DNA from: Gemmatimonadaceae bacterium
GTDB taxonomy: Bacteria > Gemmatimonadota > Gemmatimonadetes > Gemmatimonadales > Gemmatimonadaceae
Direction: 5' to 3'
NCBI GenBank assembly: GCA_020846935.1
Contig: JADLCY010000001.1
Span: forward strand, 248,001-312,000
Length of the DNA: 64,000 nt
In this document: positions 25,357 to 33,458 of the stretch, in pieces
Numbering within the stretch: the first letter of the stretch is position 1
How the letters are laid out: each line of letters begins with the position of its first letter
Made by a program: the position numbers and the translations under genes
The notes under the pieces: model-generated
Databases searched by the model: none
What the model was told of the DNA's origin: nothing
The model's input: the letters and a program-made list of their open reading frames with translations, nothing else

Positions 25357-26940
25357 TCAGCTCGCCATGAGACACTGGTAGTCCACCTTGTCGGTCGACG
25401 TGCGCGGCAACGCATCGACGAAGGTGAACACGTCCGGGCTCATGTAGGCCGGAAGTACCTGCGCGCAGAACTGCTTCATCGCAATCACCGAAAGCGCGGC
25501 GCCTGACGATGCGAGCACCGCCTTGATGCGCACCCCACCCTCGGCGTCCTTCACGGCGACCACGGCGGCCTCCTTCACGTCGGGATGCCGATAGAGGCCC
25601 GATTCGATCTCGCCCAGCTCGATCCGGTAGCCGCGACGCTTGACCATTCGATCGCGTCGGCCCACGTACGTGAACACGCCGTGCGCGTCCTCGGTGACGA
25701 GGTCGCCGGTGCGATACCAACGCGTGCCACCTGCATCGACGAAGAAAGCCTCCGCCGTCTTCTCCGGCAGGTTCCAGTAGCCCAGGAGCACCCCTGGGCC
25801 CGCCATGATCAGCTCGCCCTCGGCGCCACGCTCCACGTCACGACCGTCCTCGTCGACCACGCGAGACGCGAACTGTTCGCACGCACGACCGATCGGGTAG
25901 GGCTCCGTGCGCGTCGGCTCCACCTCGGCGGGGATCTCGTGATACGTGCACACGTTGGTTTCGGTGGGCCCGTAGAGGTTGAAGAACCGCGCGCTCGGCA
26001 GAAGCGCCTTCACCGCCCGCAGGTGCTTCACGGGGAAGACCTCGCCGGCAAAGAAGACGTAGCGCAATGAGGTGTACTCGTGACGGTTCATCTTCCCGTA
26101 CTGCGCGAGCATCGTCAGAATCGTCGGTGTGGAGTACCACACCGTCAGTCGGCGCTCGGCGATGAGCGCTGCCAGGCTCGTGGGCTCCTTCCCCTGATCC
26201 GCGTTGATCAGCACGACCGTCGCGCCATGTTTGAGCGGCACGTAGAGGTCCAGGATCGACAGGTCGAAGTGAAACGGCGCGTGCGATGAGAACCGATCGT
26301 CTTCGCGCGGCGCAAAGACCGCCGAGCACCAGTCCACGTACGAGACCGCGTTGCGGTGCGAGAGCATGACGCCCTTCGGCTTGCCCGTTGAACCGGAGGT
26401 GTAGAGGATGTACGCCAGCTCGTCGCTCCGCGGCCGAACCGTGACAGCGCGCGCGGCCATTCCGTGCGTGACGTCGAGCGCGTCCAGGGCCGCCGTGAGG
26501 TGCGACCCATCGCCCGCGCCCTGGAGTTCGATGAGGGAAGGAAGCGGGCCGAGCCTGGTCGCCTCTTCGGACCAGGCGGCGGTGAGCGAAGACTCGAGCA
26601 CCACGGCCTTCACGCCGCAGTCCGCGAGAATGAAGGCGCTCCGCCACGCCGGCGCCGCGTAGTCGACCGGTACGTATGCAGCACCGCATTTCATGACGCC
26701 GAGCATCGCGCTGTATGCATCGATCGACTTGCGGGCATAGATCCCCACGCGATCGCCGCGGCCAACACCAAGCAATGTCAGGCGATCGCGGACACGATCG
26801 CTCAAGGCATCGAGCGCACGAAACGTCAGGCAGCCCGACGGAATCGCCTCGACGGCCGGATGGTCCGGTCGGCGCTGCGCCGCGTCCTGCAGGAGATCCA
26901 CCAGGGTACCGATGTCCGACGCTGTCGTGCTGCTCGTCAT
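25357..26940 (-). CDS. Adenylation enzyme, L-prolyl-AMP ligase-like
   Basis: A 527-aa stand-alone adenylation domain with all core motifs: A3 YTSGSTGKPKGV (180-191), A4 FHFDLSILD (223-231), A5 NLYGPTET (321-328), A7 YRTGDL (409-414), A8 GRRDRMVKRRGYRIELGE (427-444) and A10 Lys518. Aligning by eye to GrsA, the pocket residues are D226, L227, L230, Y269, F296, A298, L322, V330, C331, K518. This differs at one position from the code I recall for the prolyl-AMP ligases RedM and PltF (DLLYLALVCK). It would activate L-proline with ATP and load the carrier at 21303-21554. D-alanine activation as in DltA is the alternative. Its ATG overlaps the preceding TGA by 4 nt. Confidence 0.85.
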   Translation of the reverse strand: MTSSTTASDIGTLVDLLQDAAQRRPDHPAVEAIPSGCLTFRALDALSDRVRDRLTLLGVGRGDRVGIYARKSIDAYSAMLGVMKCGAAYVPVDYAAPAWRSAFILADCGVKAVVLESSLTAAWSEEATRLGPLPSLIELQGAGDGSHLTAALDALDVTHGMAARAVTVRPRSDELAYILYTSGSTGKPKGVMLSHRNAVSYVDWCSAVFAPREDDRFSSHAPFHFDLSILDLYVPLKHGATVVLINADQGKEPTSLAALIAERRLTVWYSTPTILTMLAQYGKMNRHEYTSLRYVFFAGEVFPVKHLRAVKALLPSARFFNLYGPTETNVCTYHEIPAEVEPTRTEPYPIGRACEQFASRVVDEDGRDVERGAEGELIMAGPGVLLGYWNLPEKTAEAFFVDAGGTRWYRTGDLVTEDAHGVFTYVGRRDRMVKRRGYRIELGEIESGLYRHPDVKEAAVVAVKDAEGGVRIKAVLASSGAALSVIAMKQFCAQVLPAYMSPDVFTFVDALPRTSTDKVDYQCLMAS

Positions 26941-28790
26941 GCGGGCGGAAGGAGCGATCGACCCTCGACCGACGCGGGAGCAGGTACTCCCAGGAGATCG
27001 AGGATGCTACGCATGCAATCAGCAAGCGTCGCGCCTTCGTGACTGAACGGCCGGTTCATGAGCAACACTCCCGGCACCAGTTCGGGCGACACGATGTGGT
27101 CGCCCGCCCACTTGCGAGTGTTGTGCTCGAACAACACTGCTGGCGCACCACCGAGTGCCGTTTCCCACGACACACGAAAACCATTGGCCATTCCAAGAAT
27201 CACGTCAGGCGCGTCGTCGATGCGCGAACCACGGTATACCGACTCGCGCACCGCGGCGCGCGCCACCGCGACGACGTCCGTTTCAGTGTCCCGCGCGCCG
27301 CAGATGGACCGTGCAAGGTCGCTCGCCACGCGCGCGCGATCAGGGGCCGGAACGATCCCCTGCCCCTCGCGCCCCTCGACGTTGAGATAGATCGACCCGA
27401 ACCCGGTCGCGTACGCACGCGTGCGGCTCCAATCAACGCCGTGGAAGAAGCTCGAGGTCTCGTCACCACGTCGCACACCGCGGCGAAACTGCAGCCAGCC
27501 GTGATCGGCGAGCCAGCTGTTGACATGAAACGCTCGGCGGAAGCTCGTGAATCCGTGATCGGAGAGGACCATGACCGTCGTGCGATCATCGACGCTGTCC
27601 AGCACCTCGCCGAGGATCGCGTCGCACGAGCGGTAGTGCTCGTCGATCACCGCGCGGTAGGCCGGATCCAGCCCGTGCATGGCGTTCGCCGGGTGATCGG
27701 GCTCGGTAAAGCGCCAGAACATGTGCTGCACGCGATCCGGCGTGTCGAACAGACAGTAGAGAAAATCGGAGTCCCCGCGGCCGAGCTCGTGGCGCAGCAT
27801 GGCGAGACGCTCCTGCATGATGAGATCGCACTGGGCGAGGAACGTCGCCTCGTCAAAGCGGCTGTTGGTGAGGCCGGTGTGGTCCTCAGGCATCCCGAGC
27901 GTCGCATACGCACCGATCGCGTCCTGCAACGCACCGGCATACGACCATGGCTCGCTGATGGGGAACGCGGGTGAGGCAGGGTCGTAGTTGATGGGCGACA
28001 CGTAGAGTTCGGGATCGTTCCCGCCACGCACGAGCAGCAGTCGCACTATTCCGCGGAGCCTGGTGAGCAGGCCGCTCCGAAAGGCGATGGGGACCCACTC
28101 GCTCCACGCTCCTTCACGGAGCGCGTGTACCGTCCCGCTATCAAAGCGCACGGACCCGTCGGCATCGCCGCGCGTGGTGAGCGTCAGCGGGATGACCAGT
28201 TCGTCGTTGTGTGAGCGCGCGGGCCCGGTGAGAAAGGAGCGAAATGTCGAGCCGTCGCGTTCCAGGCGCCGCACGATCTCCGCCTCATTCGATGGCGTGG
28301 CTTCACCGGCGCACAGGAAGGTCGCCGTACCGATCCCGCCGCGGAGGTCAGGCACGCCCATTCCCGAGAGGAGTCGGCCGCGGAACGGCGCCGGGGGAAA
28401 GGTGCACGGGCACCGGAGCACCACGCTGCGCAGCCCCGCTTGGCTCGCGAGTTCCCAGATGGTGGCGCCGCTCCTGAGGTTCACGGCTGCTGGCGGGAGC
28501 ATCGCGCTTCGCTGCTCGAAGCGACTCAGGCCGAGGTCGGGGAGGTATCGCTCCGGGTCCCGGCGGAGGAAGTCGAAGATGCCGTGCCCGCCCGGGTTGA
28601 GGCCCGTGGCAAAGCTCGACCAGGCGACGGGCGTCTGCGCGGGCGTGGTGGTGGCCACGCGGGCGAGGCCACCCTGCGCGGCGAGTCGCGCGAACGCTGG
28701 CAACGCGCCGGCCGCGAGCAGTCGCTCCACGATCCTGGGGTCGAGCCCGTCAAACCCGACCGCGACGACCTTCAGCGATGCCGCAGGCAT
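26937..28790 (-). CDS. Alkaline-phosphatase-superfamily phosphodiesterase (type I PDE/NPP-like)
   Basis: A 617-aa protein with no obvious signal peptide or membrane segment. GFDGLDP (Asp14) begins the fold; TPAQTPVAWSSFATG contains the probable nucleophile Thr53; VMVLSDHGF is the second metal site, with further conserved blocks in the centre (YCLFDTPDRVQHMFWRF). It resembles the PglZ/NPP-like phosphodiesterases common in glycan loci rather than the membrane-anchored paralogs nearby. ATG at 28790 is preferred to a TTG two codons upstream. The stop overlaps the adenylation gene's start, so it is the first large gene of the operon. It may hydrolyse or recycle a phosphodiester or nucleotide-linked intermediate; the substrate is unknown. 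Confidence 0.78.
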   Translation of the reverse strand: MPAASLKVVAVGFDGLDPRIVERLLAAGALPAFARLAAQGGLARVATTTPAQTPVAWSSFATGLNPGGHGIFDFLRRDPERYLPDLGLSRFEQRSAMLPPAAVNLRSGATIWELASQAGLRSVVLRCPCTFPPAPFRGRLLSGMGVPDLRGGIGTATFLCAGEATPSNEAEIVRRLERDGSTFRSFLTGPARSHNDELVIPLTLTTRGDADGSVRFDSGTVHALREGAWSEWVPIAFRSGLLTRLRGIVRLLLVRGGNDPELYVSPINYDPASPAFPISEPWSYAGALQDAIGAYATLGMPEDHTGLTNSRFDEATFLAQCDLIMQERLAMLRHELGRGDSDFLYCLFDTPDRVQHMFWRFTEPDHPANAMHGLDPAYRAVIDEHYRSCDAILGEVLDSVDDRTTVMVLSDHGFTSFRRAFHVNSWLADHGWLQFRRGVRRGDETSSFFHGVDWSRTRAYATGFGSIYLNVEGREGQGIVPAPDRARVASDLARSICGARDTETDVVAVARAAVRESVYRGSRIDDAPDVILGMANGFRVSWETALGGAPAVLFEHNTRKWAGDHIVSPELVPGVLLMNRPFSHEGATLADCMRSILDLLGVPAPASVEGRSLLPPA

Positions 28791-28822
28791 GGTCAATGAG
28801 AGACGAGGCGGAAAACGACAAA

Positions 28823-28842
28823 GGCCCCGGCGCGCCGGGGCC
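28823..28842 (-). terminator. GC-rich palindrome with T-rich tail between small gene and operon
   Basis: A perfect 20-nt GC palindrome (eight or more stem pairs) followed, on the minus strand, by TTTGTCGTTTT. It lies after the 44-aa gene and before the phosphodiesterase gene, so it could terminate the small transcript or attenuate read-through into the operon. Confidence 0.6.
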
Positions 28843-28862
28843 CTGCGCCAGGCCGCAGCCGT

Positions 28863-28997
28863 CTACTGCTTGTTGAAGAGCTTGCCGAAGATGAGCCGGA
28901 AGGCCCCGACGACCCGCCGCCAGAACATCAGGAGGAAGCCAGCGACGGCGGCAAACGCCGACGCGACGGGCATGAGGGAGTCAGGACCGATGTACAT
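28863..28997 (-). CDS. Small membrane protein, 44 aa
   Basis: A short gene beginning MYIGPDSLMP with one clear hydrophobic helix (about residues 9-26, VASAFAAVAGFLLMF) followed by a basic, amphipathic tail (WRRVVGAFRL, ending KLFNKQ). A GAGGAGA ribosome binding site lies about 10 nt upstream of the ATG, which supports real translation. It is the first gene of the minus-strand unit, separated from the operon by a terminator-like palindrome. A small membrane peptide ahead of an AP-superfamily gene could anchor or regulate that soluble enzyme, or act as a leader; both are inference. I do not recognise a named family. Confidence 0.72.
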   Translation of the reverse strand: MYIGPDSLMPVASAFAAVAGFLLMFWRRVVGAFRLIFGKLFNKQ

Positions 28998-29184
28998 GAG
29001 CGCGGGTCTCCTCGGCACGAGCCGTAGAAATGGGGGTCACCTTACCAAGGCACCCCTGAAAACGTCCTTGGCTGCTTATCGTAACCACTGATTGTCGCGG
29101 TACCGTTTCTGCAAGAACAGGACTCACCGTAGCAAAAGCCGCAGATTCGGTCGGATCTTCTCAACGCAACGCACACCCATCCCC
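28998..29184. promoter_or_regulatory. Divergent control region with inverted repeat
   Basis: About 190 nt between the minus-strand acyl-activation unit and the plus-strand sulfate-activation unit. It contains an interrupted inverted repeat at 29033-29056 (GGGGT-CCTT / AAGG-ACCCC around ACC) that could be an operator or a transcript hairpin. The AT-richer stretch at about 29070-29100 is the likeliest promoter site, though no consensus is clear. Both units may be co-controlled from here. Confidence 0.35.
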
Positions 29185-30969
29185 ATGTCCAAAGGCGTAA
29201 CTCTCTGGTTCACAGGTCTTTCCGGCTCCGGAAAGACCACCGTCGCCCGCCGGGTTCACGAGCTGCTGCAAAGCCGCCACATCCTGTCTGAACGCCTCGA
29301 CGGGGACGTGGTTCGGCAGAGCCTCTGCCGAGACCTGGGTTTCTCCAAGGAGGACCGGGACAAGAACATCGAACGGGTGACGTTCGTCTCGCAGATCCTC
29401 ACGCGCAATGGCGTCGTGGTCCTGAGCTGCTTCATTTCGCCCTATCGCGCGATGCGCGACAAGGCGCGGCACGACATCGGGGACTTTCTCGAGGTCTACG
29501 TCCGCACACCGCTCGACGTGCTCGTAGGGCGGGACGTCAAGGGCATGTACAAGAAGGCGATGGCCGGGGAGATCCAGGGCTTCACGGGGGTCAACGATCC
29601 ATATGAAGAGCCCACCAACCCGGAGCTGATCCTCGACACGGACAAGGAGTCCATCGAAGAGAGCGCCGACCGGGTCATGAAGCTGCTCGAGGATCGCGGA
29701 TACATCCCCAAGGGGCTGGGCACCGTGGTCGGCGTGGGGTCGGAGCGTGCGGAAGCGTCCAGGCGGGTCGAGGCCGCCAAGAAGACGCCGGGACCAAGCG
29801 TGCCGCACGGCGGCGTGCTGGTTGACCGCGAGCTCAAGGGCGAGGCGCGCAAGGAGGCGCTGGAACGCGCCAAGGCGCTGCCCAAGTTCGGTCTCGACGA
29901 GCGCGAGATGGCCGACCTCGAGATGATCGGCTACGGTGCGCTATCGCCCCTCACCGGCTTCATGCGCCGCGCCGACTACGACACGGTGGTTGACTCGATG
30001 CGACTGACCGACGGCCTGGTGTGGGCGATGCCGGTGAACCTCGCGACCTCATCGGAGCGCGCGAAGGACCTCACCGTGGGCCAGGAGATCGCGCTGACCG
30101 ACAAGGGCGGCAAGATCCTCGCGGTGATGACGATCAACGACATCTGGACGCCAGACAAGGCGCGCGAAGTCAAGGCGTGCTACGGCACCGATGAGATGGC
30201 GCACCCCGGCGTCGCACGGGTCATGAACCAGGGCGACGTCTACCTCGGCGGTCCGGTGTGGGTCATCGATCGCCCCGCCTACGATCAGTTCAACGACCAC
30301 CGCCTGACGCCGCTCGAGACGCGGCAGAAGTTCGACGAGCTCGGCTGGAAGACCGTCGTTGCGTTCCAGACGCGCAACCCGGTGCACCGCGCGCACGAGT
30401 ACCTGCAGAAGGTGGCGATGGAAAGCGTGGATGGGCTCATGCTGCACCCGCTCGTTGGAGCGACCAAGTCCGACGACGTGCCTGCCGACGTGCGCATGAA
30501 AACGTACGAAGCGATCCTCGAGCACTACTACCCGAAGAACCGCGCGATGCTGGCCGTGTTCCCGGCCGCGATGCGCTACGCCGGGCCGCGCGAAGCGGTG
30601 TGGCACGCCATCGCCCGCAAGAACTACGGGTGCACGCACTTCATCGTCGGTCGCGACCACGCGGGCGTGGGCAACTACTACGGCTCCTACGATGCGCAGA
30701 TCCTGATCGACAAGTTCCCGGCGCACGAGTTGGGGATCACGCCGTTCAAGTTCGAGCACACGTTCTTCTGCGCCACCTGCGGCAACATGGCCTCCACGCG
30801 CACGTGCCCGCACGACAAGACGCACCACGTGACGCTCTCGGGCACCAAGGTCCGCGAGATGCTCAACGCCGGTGAACTGCCACCGCCGGAGTTCACGCGT
30901 CCCGAGCTGGCGCGCATCCTGATGGCTGCCTACCAGGAACAGGCAGCGGCGGCCGGGGCACAGGCGTGA
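29185..30969 (+). CDS. Bifunctional APS kinase / ATP sulfurylase (PAPS synthase)
   Basis: A 594-aa fusion making PAPS from sulfate in two ATP-dependent steps. Residues 1-175 are APS kinase (P-loop GLSGSGKT 11-18, LDGDVVR 38-44, FISPYR 83-88, GFTGVNDPYE 132-141). Residues about 205-585 are ATP sulfurylase (QTRNPVHRAHE 395-405, GRDHAGVG 489-496, and a Cys-rich CATCGN...CPHDKTHH segment 529-548 suggesting a metal site). Kinase-first order is that of animal PAPS synthases and several bacteria; Aquifex-type fusions have the reverse. The ATG at 29185 starts exactly at the kinase domain; an upstream extension is not supported. Its stop overlaps the next GTG by 4 nt. Confidence 0.93.
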   Translation: MSKGVTLWFTGLSGSGKTTVARRVHELLQSRHILSERLDGDVVRQSLCRDLGFSKEDRDKNIERVTFVSQILTRNGVVVLSCFISPYRAMRDKARHDIGDFLEVYVRTPLDVLVGRDVKGMYKKAMAGEIQGFTGVNDPYEEPTNPELILDTDKESIEESADRVMKLLEDRGYIPKGLGTVVGVGSERAEASRRVEAAKKTPGPSVPHGGVLVDRELKGEARKEALERAKALPKFGLDEREMADLEMIGYGALSPLTGFMRRADYDTVVDSMRLTDGLVWAMPVNLATSSERAKDLTVGQEIALTDKGGKILAVMTINDIWTPDKAREVKACYGTDEMAHPGVARVMNQGDVYLGGPVWVIDRPAYDQFNDHRLTPLETRQKFDELGWKTVVAFQTRNPVHRAHEYLQKVAMESVDGLMLHPLVGATKSDDVPADVRMKTYEAILEHYYPKNRAMLAVFPAAMRYAGPREAVWHAIARKNYGCTHFIVGRDHAGVGNYYGSYDAQILIDKFPAHELGITPFKFEHTFFCATCGNMASTRTCPHDKTHHVTLSGTKVREMLNAGELPPPEFTRPELARILMAAYQEQAAAAGAQA

Positions 30970-31847
30970 GCCAGCCCCATCGGCGTCCCGGTTCCGGCCG
31001 GGGCGCCGACCTTCAACTGCACTCTACCGCCTCCGACGGCTCCGACGCGCCGGCGGAGGTCGTGCGTCGTGCCCACGCGATGGGCTTCGCAACCATCGCG
31101 CTCACGGACCACGACACGCTCGACGGCATCGATGAAGCCGAGGGCGCCGCGCATGCGCTGGGCATGCGCTTCATCCCGGCTTGCGAGATCTCCACGCTCG
31201 ACGACGACGATCGCCAGGTCGACATCCTCGCCTATGGCGTCGCCCGCGACGACGGCGCCTTCAGGCACACGCTCCGAGCCCTCCGCGACGGCCGCTTTGC
31301 CCGCGCCTGGGGCATGGTCCAGAAGCTCAATGAACACGGCCATGCCGTCTCCTTCGACCGCGTGCTCGAGATCGCCGGTGGCCCGGAGAACATCGGGCGC
31401 CCGCATGTCGCGCGTGCGATGGTCGAAGCCGGCATCGTGCCCGATGTGAAGTCGGCCTTCACCCCGGACCTCATCCTCGACGGCGGGCGCTGCTACGTGC
31501 AGCGCATCAAGATCTCGCCGGCCGAGGCCGTGCAGCGAATCCACGACGCTGGTGGTGTCGCCGTGGCGGCCCATCCGCTGCGCACCGGCCTCACCGACGC
31601 GGAGGTCCGCACGCTCGCCGTGCAGGGCCTCGACGGCATCGAGGTGTGGTATCCCACGCATGACGACGCCGCGGTCGCCAGGTTCTCATCCCTCGCGACG
31701 AAGCTTGGGCTCCTGATGACTGGTGGCTCGGACGACCACGGCGACGTGAACGAAGGTCGCCTCATGGGCCGCGTGCGGCTCGCCGACGAACACGTGGACG
31801 CCCTGCTCCGCGCCATCGACGTGCGTCGCGTCGCCATCGCACGCTGA
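30966..31847 (+). CDS. PHP-domain phosphatase, probable pAp (3',5'-bisphosphonucleotide) phosphatase
   Basis: A 293-aa PHP-family metal phosphoesterase: ADLQLHSTASDGS near the N-terminus, LTDHDTLDG, PACEIST, VAAHPLR, and GGSDDHGD at the end supply the usual His/Asp ligands. It resembles the YciV/RNase AM and 3',5'-nucleotide bisphosphate phosphatase branch. pAp is the by-product when PAPS donates sulfate, and this gene starts inside the stop of the PAPS synthase gene (GTGA), so pAp removal fits both family and context. The GTG start is fixed by that overlap. Exonuclease activity on RNA 5' ends, as in RNase AM, is an alternative or additional role. Confidence 0.85.
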   Translation: MSQPHRRPGSGRGADLQLHSTASDGSDAPAEVVRRAHAMGFATIALTDHDTLDGIDEAEGAAHALGMRFIPACEISTLDDDDRQVDILAYGVARDDGAFRHTLRALRDGRFARAWGMVQKLNEHGHAVSFDRVLEIAGGPENIGRPHVARAMVEAGIVPDVKSAFTPDLILDGGRCYVQRIKISPAEAVQRIHDAGGVAVAAHPLRTGLTDAEVRTLAVQGLDGIEVWYPTHDDAAVARFSSLATKLGLLMTGGSDDHGDVNEGRLMGRVRLADEHVDALLRAIDVRRVAIAR

Positions 31848-31848
31848 G

Positions 31849-33357
31849 ATGACCACACCCGGTCGACCTTCGGAGGCGGAACCCGTCGACGCACACGCGG
31901 AGTTCCGCTGGCCCGAAGAGCGACGCCAAACCACGCCGGGCAGGCTCGACGTCGTCGCGCCCGCGGAGCCGGCCTGGCAGCGCTGGGGACCACGCGTCAT
32001 CCTGCTCGCCGGCGCGCTCACGTCGCTCGGCATTCTGCTCGCGCCGCTGCCCGCCGGACTCTCGGCCGAAGGCAAGACGGCCGGTGCGATCTTCATCTTC
32101 TGCACCGTCCTCTGGGTCACGAACGTCGTTCCGTTCGGCGTCACCGGCCTGCTTGCGCTCTCGCTGCTCGGGATTCTTGGCGTGATGAAGCCGGCCGATG
32201 CCTTTGCCGCGTTCGGCAGCTCGGCGGTCTTCTTCCTGATCGGCGTCTTTCTCATTGGCGGCGCCCTCGTCGACAGCGGTTTGAGCAAGCGGTGCGCCCT
32301 GCTCTTCCTGCGCTACTTCGAACGATCGCCGTACGCGTTCGCTAACGGCATGATGCTGGCCGCGGCATTCGGCACGCTCTGGATGCCTAACCAGGCCACC
32401 TCGGCGATGCTTTTCCCGATTGCCGTGGAGGTCGCGCTGGCGCTGCGGCTGCGACCGCTGCACAGCACCTATGCCAAGACGCTGTTCCTCTCGCTCGCCT
32501 GGGGCGCGATGATCGGCTCGAACGCGAGCATGCTGGGCAGTACGCGCGCCGCGCTCGCGCTCGGCATGCTGCACGAATCGTTCGGTCGCACGATCACGTT
32601 TTCGCAGTGGGTGATCGCGTCGCTTCCGATGGTGATCCTCGGCGTGGCCGTCGCCCCGTTCATTCTGCGCTGGTGTTTTCCGCGCGAGGAGGTGCAGTTC
32701 GGCTCGGCGCGCGTGCTGCTCGAGCGGACCGTCGCCGATATGGGCAAGGCGGATCGCCGACAGTGGTCCGTCGGCGTCATCGTGGCGCTGACGATCGCGG
32801 CCTGGGTGCTGATCGGCGATCGCGTGGACCTGGCGATCATCGCGCTGCTCGGCGCCGTGCTGCTGTTCGCCTTCCGCACGCTGAGCTGGGAAGAGGCCGA
32901 GCGCCGGATCTTCTGGAACATCGTGCTCATGTACGGCGGCGCCATCGCGCTCGGTGTCGCGATCGACCGAACGGGAGCGGCGCGATGGGTCGTCGAGAGC
33001 TACATGTCGGGCGTGAGCATCCCGCCGCTGCTCGCCGTGGGGCTCGTGGTCGTCGGGACGTTGCTGCTCTCCGAGTTCATGAGCAACGCCGCCGCGGTTG
33101 CCGTCATGCTCCCGCTGGCGTTCAGTCTCGGAAACCAGCTCGGCGCCTCGCCGGTGTCGCTGACCCTGGCGACCTCCATCGGCGCCGGGCTCGACTTTGC
33201 GCTGCCGTTTTCGTCGGCGCCGAATACGATCGTGTTTGCGTCGGGCTACCTGCGCATGATGGACGTCGTGAAGGCGGGCGGCATCATGACGATCGCGTCG
33301 GTCCTCATCGTGTTGCTGGTGGCGTGGCTGTGGTGGCCCGTGCTGGGGCTGGTGTGA
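31849..33357 (+). CDS. DASS-family (SLC13) sodium:anion symporter, probable sulfate importer
   Basis: A 502-aa integral membrane protein with a ~45-residue hydrophilic N-terminus and about 11 helices. The paired hairpin motifs of the DASS/SLC13 fold are visible: MPNQATSAMLFPIAVE near the first half and SEFMSNAAAVAVMLPLA plus DFALPFSSAPNTI in the second, which match the SNT signature of sodium/dicarboxylate or sulfate transporters. The family moves sulfate or C4-dicarboxylates; the genes on both sides (PAPS synthase, pAp phosphatase, APS kinase) favour sulfate. It starts 1 nt after the phosphatase stop and so is probably co-transcribed. Confidence 0.87.
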   Translation: MTTPGRPSEAEPVDAHAEFRWPEERRQTTPGRLDVVAPAEPAWQRWGPRVILLAGALTSLGILLAPLPAGLSAEGKTAGAIFIFCTVLWVTNVVPFGVTGLLALSLLGILGVMKPADAFAAFGSSAVFFLIGVFLIGGALVDSGLSKRCALLFLRYFERSPYAFANGMMLAAAFGTLWMPNQATSAMLFPIAVEVALALRLRPLHSTYAKTLFLSLAWGAMIGSNASMLGSTRAALALGMLHESFGRTITFSQWVIASLPMVILGVAVAPFILRWCFPREEVQFGSARVLLERTVADMGKADRRQWSVGVIVALTIAAWVLIGDRVDLAIIALLGAVLLFAFRTLSWEEAERRIFWNIVLMYGGAIALGVAIDRTGAARWVVESYMSGVSIPPLLAVGLVVVGTLLLSEFMSNAAAVAVMLPLAFSLGNQLGASPVSLTLATSIGAGLDFALPFSSAPNTIVFASGYLRMMDVVKAGGIMTIASVLIVLLVAWLWWPVLGLV

Positions 33358-33458
33358 GGCCACGATGAGCAACGTTGTCCGACGTGCGGACGGTGGATGG
33401 GTGCTACCTTGCTGAAGCGGCGAGCGTCGCCGCGTCTGGTCACGAACCGTCGCGTGCC

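Noticed and set aside
31762-33372. Minus-strand open frame of 536 codons opposite the transporter
   Set aside because: Charged low-complexity translation with no motifs, antisense to a clear DASS transporter.
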